Source of the DNA: Euonymus europaeus
Taxonomy: Eukaryota > Streptophyta > Magnoliopsida > Celastrales > Celastraceae
Direction of reading: 5' to 3'
Assembly (NCBI GenBank): GCA_963580455.1
Contig: OY756969.1
Span: forward strand, 13,364,760-13,428,759
Length of the DNA: 64,000 bases
Below are positions 25,901-39,787 of this stretch, in pieces. How positions within the stretch are numbered: the stretch's first letter is position 1; every line of letters begins with the position of its first letter. Position numbers and translations under genes: made by a program. A model generated the notes under the pieces. That model was not told the origin of the DNA, made no database searches, and worked only from the letters and a program-made list of their open reading frames with translations.

Positions 25901-26188
25901 GAGAGTTGAGCAACTTCGGACCATCAAAGTTGCTCGGTGTACACTTTTATTGTTCTTCTATGTGAAATTTTACGAGTATAAGCTTCCTAGATTATTTCGA
26001 TGTCAAAACAAAAAGTTTCTATGACGAATGGACAAAACCGTTAAAAAGCTGCTGCTTAGAGAGAGTTGAGCAAATTCGGACCATCAAAGTTGCTTGGGGT
26101 ACACTTTTAAATGTTCTTATATGTCAAATTTTACGAGTATCAGATTCCTTGATTATTTCGATGTGAAAATAGCAAGTTTCTATGACAA
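22992..26188 (+). repeat. Core HOR copy 2, 20 monomers (3197 bp)
   Basis: Order m1-m11, n12-n18, m13, n20. It has the 20-mer diagnostic GCTGGAGATAC in m9. n20 is a single monomer with an m14 start and an m15 end (25981-26141). It pairs with copy 3 to form a 35-monomer super-unit of 5599 bp, repeated at 28591. Confidence 0.93.
25981..26141 (+). repeat. n20 hybrid monomer (m14 start, m15 end), crossover scar
   Basis: The first half (AGCTTCCTAG, GATGTCAAAACA, AAAGTTTC) is m14. From about 26039 (CGTTAAAAAGCTGCTG) onward it is m15, with TTGCTTGGGG and TTCTTATATG. The switch lies within GACGAATGGACAAAAC, where m14 and m15 are nearly the same. Copies of the same fusion sit at the end of HOR copies 2, 4, 7, 8 and 9, so it arose once and was amplified. 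Confidence 0.87.
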
Positions 26189-28590
26189 ATGGACAAAACT
26201 GTTAAAAGCTCATCCATAGAGAGAGTTGAGGAACTTCGGACCATCAAAGTTGCTCGGTGTACACTTTTATTGTCTTCTATGTCAAAATTTACGTGTATAA
26301 GCTTCCTAGATTATTTCGATGCCAAAACACCGAGTTTCTATGACAAATGCACAAAACAGTTAAAAGCTCCTCGATAGAGAGAGTTGAGTAAATTCGAACC
26401 ATCAAAGTTGCTCGGGGTACACTTTTAACTGTTCTTCTATGTCAAATTTTACGAGTATAAAACTTGCTAGATTATTTCGATGCCAAAACACCAACTTTCT
26501 ATGATAAATGGACAAAACCGTTAAAAGCTCCTCCATAGAGAGAGTTGAGCAACTTCAAACCATCAAAGTTGCTAGAGGTACACTTTTTATTATTCTTGTA
26601 TGTCAAATTTTACGAGTATAAGCTTGGTAGATTATTTCAATGCCAAAACACCAACTTTCTATAACAAATGGACAAAACCGTTAAAAGCACCTCCATAGAG
26701 ATAGTGGAGCAACTTCGAACAATCAAAGTTGCTAGAGGTGGACTTTTTATTATTCTTCTATGTCAAATTTTACGAGTATTAAGCTTGGTAGATTATTTCT
26801 ATGCGAAAACACCGACTTTCTATGATAAATGGACAAAACCGTTAAAAGCACCTCCATAGAGATAGTTGAGCAACTTCGAACCATCAAAGTTGCTAGAGGT
26901 ACACTTTTTATTATTCTTCTATGTCAAATTTTTCGAGTATAAGCTTGGTAGATTATTTCGATGCCAAAACACCAACTTTCTATGACAAATGGACAAAACC
27001 GTTAAAACGCTGCTGCTTAGAGAGAGTTGAGCAAATTCGGACCATCAAAGTTGCTTGGGGTACACTTTTAAATGTTCTTCTATGTCAAATTTTACGAGTA
27101 TAAGATTCCTTGATTATTTCGATGTCAAAATAGGAAGTTTCTTTGACAAATGGACAAAACTGTTAAAAGCCCATCCATTGAGAGAGTTGAGGAACTTCGG
27201 ACCATCAAAGTTGCTCGGTGTACACTTTTATTGTCTTCTATGTCAAAATTTACGTGTATAAGCTTCCTAGATTATTTCGATGCCAAAACACCGAGTTTCT
27301 ATGACAAATGCACAAAACAGTTAAATGCTCCTCGATAGAGAGAGTTGAGCAAATTCGAACCATCAAAGTTGCCCGGGGTACACTTTTAACTGTTCTTCTA
27401 TGTCAAATTTTATGAGTATAAAACTTGCTAGATTATTTCGATGCCAAAACACCAACATTCTATGATAAATGGACAAAACCGTTAAAAGCTCCTCCATAGA
27501 GAGAGTTGAGCAACTTCGAACCATCAAAGTTGCTGGCGGTACACTTTTTATTATTCTTCTATGTCAAATTTTACGAGAATAAGCTTGGTAGATTATTTCG
27601 ATGCCAAAACACCAACTTTCTATAACAAATGGACAAAACCGTTAAAAGCACATCCATAGAGATAGTGGAGAAACTTCGAACAATCAAAGTTGCTAGAGGT
27701 GGACTTTTTATTATTCTTCTATGTCAAATTTTACAAGTATAAGATTCCTAGATTATTTCGATGTCAAAATAGCAAGTTTCTATGACAAATTGACAAAATC
27801 TTTAAAAGCACATCCGTAGCGAGAGTTGAGGAACTTCGGACCATCAAAGTTGCTCAGGGTACAATTTTAAGTGTTTTTCTATGTCAAATTTTACGAGTAT
27901 AAAACTGGTTAGATTATTTCGATCCCAAAACACCGACTTTCTATGATAAATGGACAAAACCGTTAAAAGCTCCTCTACAGAGAGAGTTGAGCAACTTCGA
28001 ACCATCAAAGTTGCTAGAGGTACACTTTTTATTATTCTTCTATGTCAAATTCTATGAGTATAAGCTTGCTAGATTATTTCGATACCAAAACACCAACTTT
28101 CTATGACAAATAGACAAAACCTTTAAAAGCTCCTCCATAGAGAGAGTTGAGCAACTTCGGACCATCAAAGTTGCTCGGTGTACACTTTTATTGTTCTTCT
28201 ATGTGAAATTTTACGAGTATAAGCTTCCTAGATTATTTCGATGTCAAAACAGAAAGTTTCTATGACAAATGGACAAAACAATTAAAAGCTCCTCCATAGA
28301 GAGAGTTGAACAAATTCGGACCATCAAAGTTGCTCGGGGTACACTTTTAACTGTTTTTCTACGTCAAATTTTACGATTATAAAACTTGCTAGATTATTTC
28401 GATGCCAAAACAACAACTTTCTATGACAAATGGACAAAACCGTTAAAAAGCTGCTGCTTAGAGAGAGTTGAGCAAATTTGGACCATCAAAGTTGCTTGGG
28501 GTACACTTTTAAATGTTCTTATATGTAAAATTTTACGAGTATAAGATTCCTTGATTATTTCGATGTGAAAATAGCAAGTTTCTATGACAA
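26189..28590 (+). repeat. Core HOR copy 3, 15 monomers (2402 bp)
   Basis: Same order as copy 1. The 15-mer lineage markers are GCTGGCGGTAC in m9, GATAGTTGAG in m5 (26861) and TTTTATGAGTATA at the end of m8. It is nearly identical to the copy at 31788, 5599 bp downstream. Confidence 0.93.
27742..27901 (+). repeat. m11/n17 hybrid monomer, crossover scar of the 15-mer
   Basis: The start is m11 (AGATTCCTAG, GACAAAATCTTT, CCGTAGCG). After TTGCTC near 27855 it reads AGGGTACAATTTTAAGTG, the n17-type end, instead of the m11-type GGTGTACAC. Equivalent hybrids are in every 15-mer copy (near 22140, 33345, 35745). This fusion removes n12-n17 and explains most of the size difference between the 20- and 15-mers. 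Confidence 0.87.
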
Positions 28591-31500
28591 ATGGACAAAA
28601 CTGTTAAAAGCTCATCCATAGAGAGAGTTGAGGAACTTCGGACCATCAAAGTTGCTCGGTGTACACTTTTATTGTCTTCTATGTCAAAATTTACGTGTAT
28701 AAGCTTCCTAGATTATTTCGATGCCAAAACACCGAGTTTCTATGACAAATGCACAAAACAGTTAAAAGCTCCTCGATAGAGAGAGTTGAGTAAATTCGAA
28801 CCATCAAAGTTGCTCGGGGTACACTTTTAACTGTTCTTCTATGTCAAATTTTACGAGTATAAAACTTGCTAGATTATTTCGATGCCAAAACACCAACTTT
28901 CTATGATAAATGGACAAAACCGTTAAAAGCTCCTCCATAGAGAGAGTTTAGCAACTTCGAACCATCAAAGTTGCTAGAGGTACACTTTTTATTATTCTTG
29001 TATGTCAAATTTTACGAGTATAAGCTTGGTAGATTATTTCAATGCCAAAACACCAACTTTCTATAACAAATGGACAAAACCGTTAAAAGCACCTCCATAG
29101 AGATAGTGGAGCAACTTCGAACAATCAAAGTTGCTAGAGGTGGACTTTTTATTATTCTTCTATGTCAAATTTTACGAGTATTAAGCTTGGTAGATTATTT
29201 CTATGCGAAAACACCGACTTTCTATGATAAATGGACAAAACCGTTAAAAGCACCTCCATAGAGATAGTGGAGCAACTTCGAACCATCAAAGTTGCTAGAG
29301 GTACACTTTTTATTATTCTTCTATGTCAAATTTTTCGAGTATAAGCTTGGTAGATTATTTCGATGCCAAAACACCAACTTTCTATGACAAATGGACAAAA
29401 CCGTTAAAACGCTGCTGCTTAGAGAGAGTTGAGCAAATTCGGACCATCAAAGTTGCTTGGGGTACACTTTTAAATGTTCTTCTATGTCAAATTTTACGAG
29501 TATAAGATTCCTTGATTATTTCGATGTCAAAATAGCAAGTTTCTTTGACAAATGGACAAAACTGTTAAAAGCCCATCCATTGAGAGAGTTGAGGAACTTC
29601 GGACCATCAAAGTTGCTCGGTGTACACTTTTATTGTCTTCTATGTCAAAATTTACGTGTATAAGCTTCCTAGATTATTTCGATGCCAAAACACCGAGTTT
29701 CTATGGCAAATGCACAAAACAGTTAAATGCTCCTCGATAGAGAGAGTTGAGCAAATTCGAACCATCAAAGTTGCCCGGGGTACACTTTTAACTGTTCTTC
29801 TATGTCAAATTTTACGAGTATAAAACTTGCTAGATTATTTCGATGCCAAAACACCAACATTCTATGATAAATGGACAAAACCGTTAAAAGCTCCTCCATA
29901 GAGAGAGTTGAGCAACTTCGAACTATCAAAGTTGCTGGAGATACACTTTTTATTATTCTTCTATGTCAAATTTTACGAGAATAAGCTTGGTAGATTATTT
30001 CGATGCCAAAACACCAACTTTCTATAACCAATGGACAAAACCGTTAAAAGCACATCCATAGAAATAGTGGAGCAACTTCGAACAATCAAAGTTGCTAGAG
30101 GTGGACTTTTTATTATTCTTCTATGTCAAATTTTACAAGTATAAGATTCCTAGATTATTTCGATGTCAAAATAGCAAGTTTCTATGACAAATTGACAAAA
30201 TCTTTAAAAGCACATCCGTAGCGAGAGTTGAGGAACTTCGGACCATCAAAGTTGCTCGGTGTACACTTTTATTGTTCTTCTATGTTAAATTTTACGAGTA
30301 TAAGCTTCCTAGTTTATTTCGATGCCAAAACACTAAGTTTCTATGACAAATGAACAAAACAGTTAAAAGCTACTCCATAGAGAGAGTTGAGCAAATTCGG
30401 ACCATCAAAGTTGCTCGGTGTACACTTTTAAATGTTCTTCTATGTCAAATTTTACGAGTATAAGATTCCTAGATTATTTCGATATCAAAACAACAGGTTT
30501 CTATGATAAAAGGACAAAACCGTTAAAAGCTCCTTCATAGAGAGAGTTGAGCAACTTCGGACCATCAAAGTTGCTAGGTGTACACTTTTATTGTTCTTCT
30601 ATGTGAAATTTTACGAGTATAACTTCCTAGATTATTTCGATCCCAAAACAGCAACTTTCTATGACAAATGCACAAAACAGTTAAAAGCTCCTCGATAGAG
30701 AGAGTTGAGCAAATTCGGACCATCAAAGTTGCTCAGTGTACACTTTTTATTGTTCTTCTATGTGAAATTTTACGACTATAAGCTTCCTGGATTATTTCGA
30801 TGACAAAACACCAACTTTCTATGACAAATGTACAAAACCGTTAAAAGCCCCTCCATAGAGAGAGTTGAGCTACTTCGGACCATCAAAGTTGCTCGGTGTA
30901 CACTTTTAAATGTTCTTCTATGTCAAATTTTACGAGTATAAGATTCCTAGATTATTTCGATGTCAAAACAGCAAGTTTCTATGATAAAAGGACAAAACCG
31001 TTAAAAGCTCCTTCATAGAGAGAGTTGAGCAACTTCGGACCATCAAAGTTGCTCCGTGTACACTTTTATTGTTCTTCTTTGTGAAATTTTACGAGTATAA
31101 AACTGGTTAAATTATTTCGATGCCAAAACACCGACTTTTATGATAAATGGACAAAACTGTTAAAAGCTCCTCTACAGAGAGAGTTGAGCAACTTCGAACC
31201 ATCAAAGTTGCTCAGGGTACACTTTTAAGTATTTTTCTATGTCAAATTTTACGAGTATAAAACTTGTTAGATTATTTCGATGCCAAAACACCGACTTTCT
31301 ATGATAAATGGACAAAACCGTTAAAAGCTCCTCTACAGAGAGAGTTGAGCAACTTCGAACCATCAAAGTTGCTAGAGGTACACTTTTTATTATTCTTCTA
31401 TGTCAAATTCTACGAGTATAAGCTTGCTAGATTATTTCGATACCAAAACACCAACTTTCTATGACAAATAGACAAAACCTTTAAAAGCTCCTCCATAGAG

Positions 31501-31787
31501 AGAGTTGAGCAACTTCGGACCATCAAAGTTGCTCGGTGTACACTTTTATTGTTCTTCTATGTGAAATTTTACGAGTATAAGCTTCCTAGATTATTTCGAT
31601 GTCAAAACAAAAAGTTTCTATGACGAATGGACAAAACCGTTAAAAAGCTGCTGCTTAGAGAGAGTTGAGCAAATTCGGACCATCAAAGTTGCTTGGGGTA
31701 CACTTTTAAATGTTCTTATATGTCAAATTTTACGAGTATCAGATTCCTTGATTATTTCGATGTGAAAATAGCAAGTTTCTATGACAA
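28591..31787 (+). repeat. Core HOR copy 4, 20 monomers (3197 bp)
   Basis: Exact length match to copy 2, with only scattered single-base differences. Examples are A24430/C30029, C24754/A30353, C24950/G30549 and G25632/A31231. The order and n20 fusion are identical, which indicates very recent duplication as part of the 35-monomer super-unit. Confidence 0.93.
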
Positions 31788-34189
31788 ATGGACAAAACTG
31801 TTAAAAGCTCATCCATAGAGAGAGTTGAGGAACTTCGGACCATCAAAGTTGCTCGGTGTACACTTTTATTGTCTTCTATGTCAAAATTTACGTGTATAAG
31901 CTTCCTAGATTATTTCGATGCCAAAACACCGAGTTTCTATGACAAATGCACAAAACAGTTAAAAGCTCCTCGATAGAGAGAGTTGAGTAAATTCGAACCA
32001 TCAAAGTTGCTCGGGGTACACTTTTAACTGTTCTTCTATGTCAAATTTTACGAGTATAAAACTTGCTAGATTATTTCGATGCCAAAACACCAACTTTCTA
32101 TGATAAATGGACAAAACCGTTAAAAGCTCCTCCATAGAGAGAGTTGAGCAACTTCAAACCATCAAAGTTGCTAGAGGTACACTTTTTATTATTCTTGTAT
32201 GTCAAATTTTACGAGTATAAGCTTGGTAGATTATTTCAATGCCAAAACACCAACTTTCTATAACAAATGGACAAAACCGTTAAAAGCACCTCCATAGAGA
32301 TAGTGGAGCAACTTCGAACAATCAAAGTTGCTAGAGGTGGACTTTTTATTATTCTTCTATGTCAAATTTTACGAGTATTAAGCTTGGTAGATTATTTCTA
32401 TGCGAAAACACCGACTTTCTATGATAAATGGACAAAACCGTTAAAAGCACCTCCATAGAGATAGTTGAGCAACTTCGAACCATCAAAGTTGCTAGAGGTA
32501 CACTTTTTATTATTCTTCTATGTCAAATTTTTCGAGTATAAGCTTGGTAGATTATTTCGATGCCAAAACACCAACTTTCTATGACAAATGGACAAAACCG
32601 TTAAAACGCTGCTGCTTAGAGAGAGTTGAGCAAATTCGGACCATCAAAGTTGCTTGGGGTACACTTTTAAATGTTCTTCTATGTCAAATTTTACGAGTAT
32701 AAGATTCCTTGATTATTTCGATGTCAAAATAGGAAGTTTCTTTGACAAATGGACAAAACTGTTAAAAGCCCATCCATTGAGAGAGTTGAGGAACTTCGGA
32801 CCATCAAAGTTGCTCGGTGTACACTTTTATTGTCTTCTATGTCAAAATTTACGTGTATAAGCTTCCTAGATTATTTCGATGCCAAAACACCGAGTTTCTA
32901 TGACAAATGCACAAAACAGTTAAATGCTCCTCGATAGAGAGAGTTGAGCAAATTCGAACCATCAAAGTTGCCCGGGGTACACTTTTAACTGTTCTTCTAT
33001 GTCAAATTTTATGAGTATAAAACTTGCTAGATTATTTCGATGCCAAAACACCAACATTCTATGATAAATGGACAAAACCGTTAAAAGCTCCTCCATAGAG
33101 AGAGTTGAGCAACTTCGAACCATCAAAGTTGCTGGCGGTACACTTTTTATTATTCTTCTATGTCAAATTTTACGAGAATAAGCTTGGTAGATTATTTCGA
33201 TTCCAAAACACCAACTTTCTATAACAAATGGACAAAACCGTTAAAAGCACATCCATAGAGATAGTGGAGAAACTTCGAACAATCAAAGTTGCTAGAGGTG
33301 GACTTTTTATTATTCTTCTATGTCAAATTTTACAAGTATAAGATTCCTAGATTATTTCGATGTCAAAATAGCAAGTTTCTATGACAAATTGACAAAATCT
33401 TTAAAAGCACATCCGTAGCGAGAGTTGAGGAACTTCGGACCATCAAAGTTGCTCAGGGTACAATTTTAAGTGTTTTTCTATGTCAAATTTTACGAGTATA
33501 AAACTGGTTAGATTATTTCGATCCCAAAACACCGACTTTCTATGATAAATGGACAAAACCGTTAAAAGCTCCTCTACAGAGAGAGTTGAGCAACTTCGAA
33601 CCATCAAAGTTGCTAGAGGTACACTTTTTATTATTCTTCTATGTCAAATTCTATGAGTATAAGCTTGCTAGATTATTTCGATACCAAAACACCAACTTTC
33701 TATGACAAATAGACAAAACCTTTAAAAGCTCCTCCATAGATAGAGTTGAGCAACTTCGGACCATCAAAGTTGCTCGGTGTACACTTTTATTGTTCTTCTA
33801 TGTGAAATTTTACGAGTATAAGCTTCCTAGATTATTTCGATGTCAAAACAGAAAGTTTCTATGACAAATGGACAAAACAATTAAAAGCTCCTCCATAGAG
33901 AGAGTTGAACAAATTCGGACCATCAAAGTTGCTCGGGGTACACTTTTAACTGTTTTTCTACGTCAAATTTTACGAGTATAAAACTTGCTAGATTATTTCG
34001 ATGCCAAAACAACAACTTTCTATGACAAATGGACAAAACCGTTAAAAAGCTGCTGCTTAGAGAGAGTTGAGCAAATTCGGACCATCAAAGTTGCTTGGGG
34101 TACACTTTTAAATGTTCTTATATGTAAAATTTTACGAGTATAAGATTCCTTGATTATTTCGATGTGAAAATAGCAAGTTTCTATGACAA
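31788..34189 (+). repeat. Core HOR copy 5, 15 monomers (2402 bp)
   Basis: Matches copy 3, including GATAGTTGAG at 32460 and GCTGGCGGTAC in m9. Its m9-m10 boundary region has the private change TTTCGATTCC near 33197. Confidence 0.93.
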
Positions 34190-36590
34190 ATGGACAAAAC
34201 TGTTAAAAGCTCATCCATAGAGAGAGTTGAGGAACTTCGGACCATCAAAGTTGCTCGGTGTACACTTTTATTGTCTTCTATGTCAAAATTTACGTGTATA
34301 AGCTTCCTAGATTATTTCGATGCCAAAACACCGAGTTTCTATGACAAATGCACAAAACAGTTAAAAGCTCCTCGATAGAGAGAGTTGAGTAAATTCGAAC
34401 CATCAAAGTTGCTCGGGGAACACTTTTAACTGTTCTTCTATGTCAAATTTTACGAGTATAAAACTTGCTAGATTATTTCGATGCCAAAACACCAACTTTC
34501 TATGATAAATGGACAAAACCGTTAAAAGCTCCTCCATAGAGAGTGTTGAGCAACTTCAAACCATCAAAGTTGCTAGAGGTACACTTTTTATTATTCTTGT
34601 ATGTCAAATTTTACGAGTATAAGCTTGGTAGATTATTTCAATGCCAAAACACCAACTTTCTATAACAAATGGACAAAACCGTTAAAAGCACCTCCATAGA
34701 GATAGTGGAGCAACTTCGAACAATCAAAGTTGCTAGAGGTGGACTTTTTATTATTCTTCTATGTCAAATTTTACGAGTATTAAGCTTGGTAGATTATTTC
34801 TATGCGAAAACACCGACTTTCTATGATAAATGGACAAAATCGTTAAAAGCACCTCCATAGAGATAGTTGAGCAACTTCGAACCATCAAAGTTGCTAGAGG
34901 TACACTTTTTATTATTCTTCTATGTCAAATTTTTCGAGTATAAGCTTGGTAGATTATTTCGATGCCAAAACACCAACTTTCTATGACAAATGGACAAAAC
35001 CGTTAAAACGCTGCTGCTTAGAGAGAGTTGAGCAAATTCGGACCATCAAAGTTGCTTGGGGTACACATTTAAATGTTCTTCTATGTCAAATTTTACGAGT
35101 ATAAGATTCCTTGATTATTTCGATGTCAAAATAGCAAGTTTCTTTGACAAATGGACAAAACTGTTAAAAGCCCATCCATTGAGAGAGTTGAGGAACTTCG
35201 GACCATCAAAGTTGCTCGGTGTACACTTTTATTGTCTTCTATGTCAAAATTTACGTGTATAAGCTTCCTAGATTATTTCGATGCCAAAACACCGAGTTTC
35301 TATGACAAATGCACAAAACAGTTAAATGCTCCTCGATAGAGAGAGTTGAGCAAATTCGAACCATCAAAGTTGCCCGGGGTACACTTTTAACTGTTCTTCT
35401 ATGTCAAATTTTATGAGTATAAAACTTGCTAGATTATTTCGATGCCAAAACACCAACATTCTATGATAAATGGACAAAACCGTTAAAAGCTCCTCCATAG
35501 AGAGAGTTGAGCAACTTCGAACCATCAAAGTTGCTGGCGGTACACTTTTTATTATTCTTCTATGTCAAATTTTACGAGAATAAGCTTGGTAGATTATTTC
35601 GATGCCAAAACACCAACTTTCTATAACAAATGGACAAAACCGTTAAAAGCACATCCATAGAGATAGTGGAGAAACTTCGAACAATCAAAGTTGCTAGAGG
35701 TGGACTTTTTATTATTCTTCTATGTCAAATTTTACAAGTATAAGATTCCTAGATTATTTCGATGTCAAAATAGCAAGTTTCTATGACAAATTGACAAAAT
35801 CTTTAAAAGCACATCCGTAGCGAGAGTTGAGGAACTTCGGACCATCAAAGTTGCTCAGGGTACAATTTTAAGTGTTTTTCTATGTCAAATTTTACGAGTA
35901 TAAAACTGGTTAGATTATTTCGATCCCAAAACACCGACTTTCTATGATAAATGGACAAAACCGTTAAAAGCTCCTCTACAGAGAGAGTTGAGCAACTTCG
36001 AACCATCAAAGTTGCTAGAGGTACACTTTTTATTATTCTTCTATGTCAAATTCTATGAGTATAAGCTTGCTAGATTATTTCGATACCAAAACACCAACTT
36101 TCTATGACAAATAGACAAAACCTTTAAAAGCTCCTCCATAGAGAGAGTTGAGCAATTCGGACCATCAAAGTTGCTCGGTGTACACTTTTATTGTTCTTCT
36201 ATGTGAAATTTTACGAGTATAAGCTTCCTAGATTATTTCGATGTCAAAACAGAAAGTTTCTATGACAAATGGACAAAACAATTAAAAGCTCCTCCATAGA
36301 GAGAGTTGAACAAATTCGGACCATCAAAGTTGCTCGGGGTACACTTTTAACTGTTTTTCTACGTCAAATTTTACGAGTATAAAACTTGCTAGATTATTTC
36401 GATGCCAAAACAACAACTTTCTATGACAAATGGACAAAACCGTTAAAAAGCTGCTGCTTAGAGAGAGTTGAGCAAATTCGGACCATCAAAGTTGCTTGGG
36501 GTACACTTTTAAATGTTCTTATATGTAAAATTTTACGAGTATAAGATTCCTTGATTATTTCGATGTGAAAATAGCAAGTTTCTATGACAA
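34190..36590 (+). repeat. Core HOR copy 6, 15 monomers (2401 bp)
   Basis: The only case in which two 15-mers are adjacent. It is one base shorter than the others because one C is lost in m13 (GAGCAATTCGG near 36151). It keeps the 15-mer markers GATAGTTGAG (34862) and GCTGGCGGTAC. Confidence 0.92.
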
Positions 36591-39500
36591 ATGGACAAAA
36601 CTGTTAAAAGCTCATCCATAGAGAGAGTTGAGGAACTTCGGACCATCAAAGTTGCTCGGTGTACACTTTTATTGTCTTCTATGTCAAAATTTACGTGTAT
36701 AAGCTTCCTAGATTATTTCGATGCCAAAACACCGAGTTTCTATGACAAATGCACAAAACAGTTAAAAGCTCCTCGATAGAGAGAGTTGAGTAAATTCGAA
36801 CCATCAAAGTTGCTCGGGGTACACTTTTAACTGTTCTTCTATGTCAAATTTTACGAGTATAAAACTTGCTAGATTATTTCGATGCCAAAACACCAACTTT
36901 CTATGATAAATGGAAAAAACCGTTAAAAGCTCCTCCATAGAGAGAGTTGAGCAACTTCGAACCATCAAAGTTGCTAGAGGTACACTTTTTATTATTCTTG
37001 TATGTCAAATTTTACGAGTATAAGCTTGGTAGATTATTTCAATGCCAAAACACCAACTTTCTATAACAAATGGACAAAACCGTTAAAAGCACCTCCATAG
37101 AGATAGTGGAGCAACTTCGAACAATCAAAGTTGCTAGAGGTGGACTTTTTATTATTCTTCTATGTCAAATTTTACGAGTATTAAGCTTGGTAGATTATTT
37201 CTATGCGAAAACACCGACTTTCTATGATAAATGGACAAAACCGTTAAAAGCACCTCCATAGAGATAGTGGAGCAACTTCGAACCATCAAAGTTGCTAGAG
37301 GTACACTTTTTATTATTCTTCTATGTCAAATTTTTCGAGTATAAGCTTGGTAGATTATTTCGATGCCAAAACACCAACTTTCTATGACAAATGGACAAAA
37401 CCGTTAAAACAATGCTGTTTAGAGAGAGTTGAGCAAATTCGGACCATCAAAGTTGCTTGGGGTACACTTTTAAATTTTCTTCTATGTCAAATTTTACGAG
37501 TATAAGATTCCTTGATTATTTCGATGTCAAAATAGCAAGTTTCTTTGACAAATGGACAAAACTGTTAAAAGCCCATCCATTGAGAGAGTTGAGGAACTTC
37601 GGACCATCAAAGTTGCTCGGTGTACACTTTTATTGTCTTCTATGTCAAAATTTACGTGTATAAGCTTCCTAGATTATTTCGATGCCAAAACACCGAGTTT
37701 CTATGACAAATGCACAAAACAGTTAAATGCTCCTCGATAGAGAGAGTTGAGCAAATTCGAACCATCAAAGTTGCCCGGGGTACACTTTCAACTGTTCTTC
37801 TATGTCAAATTTTACGAGTATAAAACTTGCTAGATTATTTCGATGCCAAAACACCAACATTCTATGATAAATGGACAAAACCGTTAAAAGCTCCTCCATA
37901 GAGAGAGTTGAGCAACTTCGAACCATCAAAGTTGCTGGAGATACACTTTTTATTATTCTTCTATGTCAAATTTTACGAGAATAAGCTTGGTAGATTATTT
38001 CGATGCCAAAACACCAACTTTCTATAACAAATGGACAAAACCGTTAAAAGCACATCCATAGAGATAGTGGAGCAACTTCGAACAATCAAAGTTGCTAGAG
38101 GTGGACTTTTTATTATTCTTCTATGTCAAATTTTACAAGTATAAGATTCCTAGATTATTTCGATGTCAAAATAGCAAGTTTCTATGACAAATTGACAAAA
38201 TCTTTAAAAGCACATCCGTAGCGAGAGTTGAGGAACTTCGGACCATCAAAGTTGCTCGGTGTACACTTTTATTGTTCTTCTATGTTAAATTTTACGTGTA
38301 TAAGCTTCCTAGTTTATTTCGATGCCAAAACACTAAGTTTCTATGACAAATGCACAAAACAGTTAAAAGCTACTCCATAGAGAGAGTTGAGCAAATTCGG
38401 ACCATCAAAGTTGCTCGGTGTACACTTTTAAATGTTCTTCTATGTCAAATTTTACGAGTATAAGATTCCTAGATTATTTCGATATCAAAACAACAGGTTT
38501 CTATGATAAAAGGACAAAACCGTTAAAAGCTCCTTCATAGAGAGAGTTGAGCAACTTCGGACCATCAAAGTTGCTAGGTGTACACTTTTATTGTTCTTCT
38601 ATGTGAAATTTTACGAGTATAACTTCCTAGATTATTTCGATCCCAAAACAGCAACTTTCTATGACAAATGCACAAAACAGTTAAAAGCTCCTCGATAGAG
38701 AGAGTTGAGCAAATTCGGACCATCAAAGTTGCTCAGTGTACACTTTTTATTGTTCTTCTATGTGAAATTTTACGACTATAAGCTTCCTGGATTATTTCGA
38801 TGACAAAACACCAACTTTCTATGACAAATGTACAAAACCGTTAAAAGCCCCTCCATAGAGAGAGTTGAGCTACTTCGGACCATCAAAGTTGCTCGGTGTA
38901 CACTTTTAAATGTTCTTCTATGTCAAATTTTACGAGTATAAGATTCCTAGATTATTTCGATGTCAAAACAGCAAGTTTCTATGATAAAAGGACAAAACCG
39001 TTAAAAGCTTCTTCATAGAGAGAGTTGAGCAACTTCGGACCATCAAAGTTGCTCCGTGTACACTTTTATTGTTCTTCTTTGTGAAATTTTACGAGTATAA
39101 AACTGGTTAAATTATTTCGATGCCAAAACACCGACTTTTATGATAAATGGACAAAACTGTTAAAAGCTCCTCTACAGAGAGAGTTGAGCAACTTCGAACC
39201 ATCAAAGTTGCTCAGGGTACACTTTTAAGTGTTTTTCTATGTCAAATTTTACGAGTATAAAACTTGTTAGATTATTTCGATGCCAAAACACCGACTTTCT
39301 ATGATAAATGGACAAAACCGTTAAAAGCTCCTCTACAGAGAGAGTTGAGCAACTTCGAACCATCAAAGTTGCTAGAGGTACACTTTTTATTATTCTTCTA
39401 TGTCAAATTCTACGAGTATAAGCTTGCTAGATTATTTCGATACCAAAACACCAACTTTCTATGACAAATAGACAAAACCTTTAAAAGCTCCTCCATAGAG

Positions 39501-39787
39501 AGAGTTGAGCAACTTCGGACCATCAAAGTTGCTCGGTGTACACTTTTATTGTTCTTCTATGTGAAATTTTACGAGTATAAGCTTCCTAGATTATTTCGAT
39601 GTCAAAACAAAAAGTTTCTATGACAAATGGACAAAACCGTTAAAAAGCTGCTGCTTAGAGAGAGTTGAGCAAATTCGGACCATCAAAGTTGCTTGGGGTA
39701 CACTTTTAAATGTTCTTATATGTCAAATTTTACGAGTATCAGATTCCTTGATTATTTCGATGTGAAAATAGCAAGTTTCTATGACAA
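36591..39787 (+). repeat. Core HOR copy 7, 20 monomers (3197 bp)
   Basis: 20-mer order with GCTGGAGATAC and the n20 fusion (CAAAACAAAAAG near 39605). Its m6 has the private variant AACAATGCTGTTTAG near 37409 where other copies read AACGCTGCTGCTTAG. Confidence 0.92.

Noticed and set aside
22992..34189. The exact 5599-bp repeat as an assembly duplication
   Set aside because: The copies differ by scattered single bases and by private changes in several monomers, and the 15-mer and 20-mer markers alternate consistently. True duplication is more likely, but only long reads can settle it.
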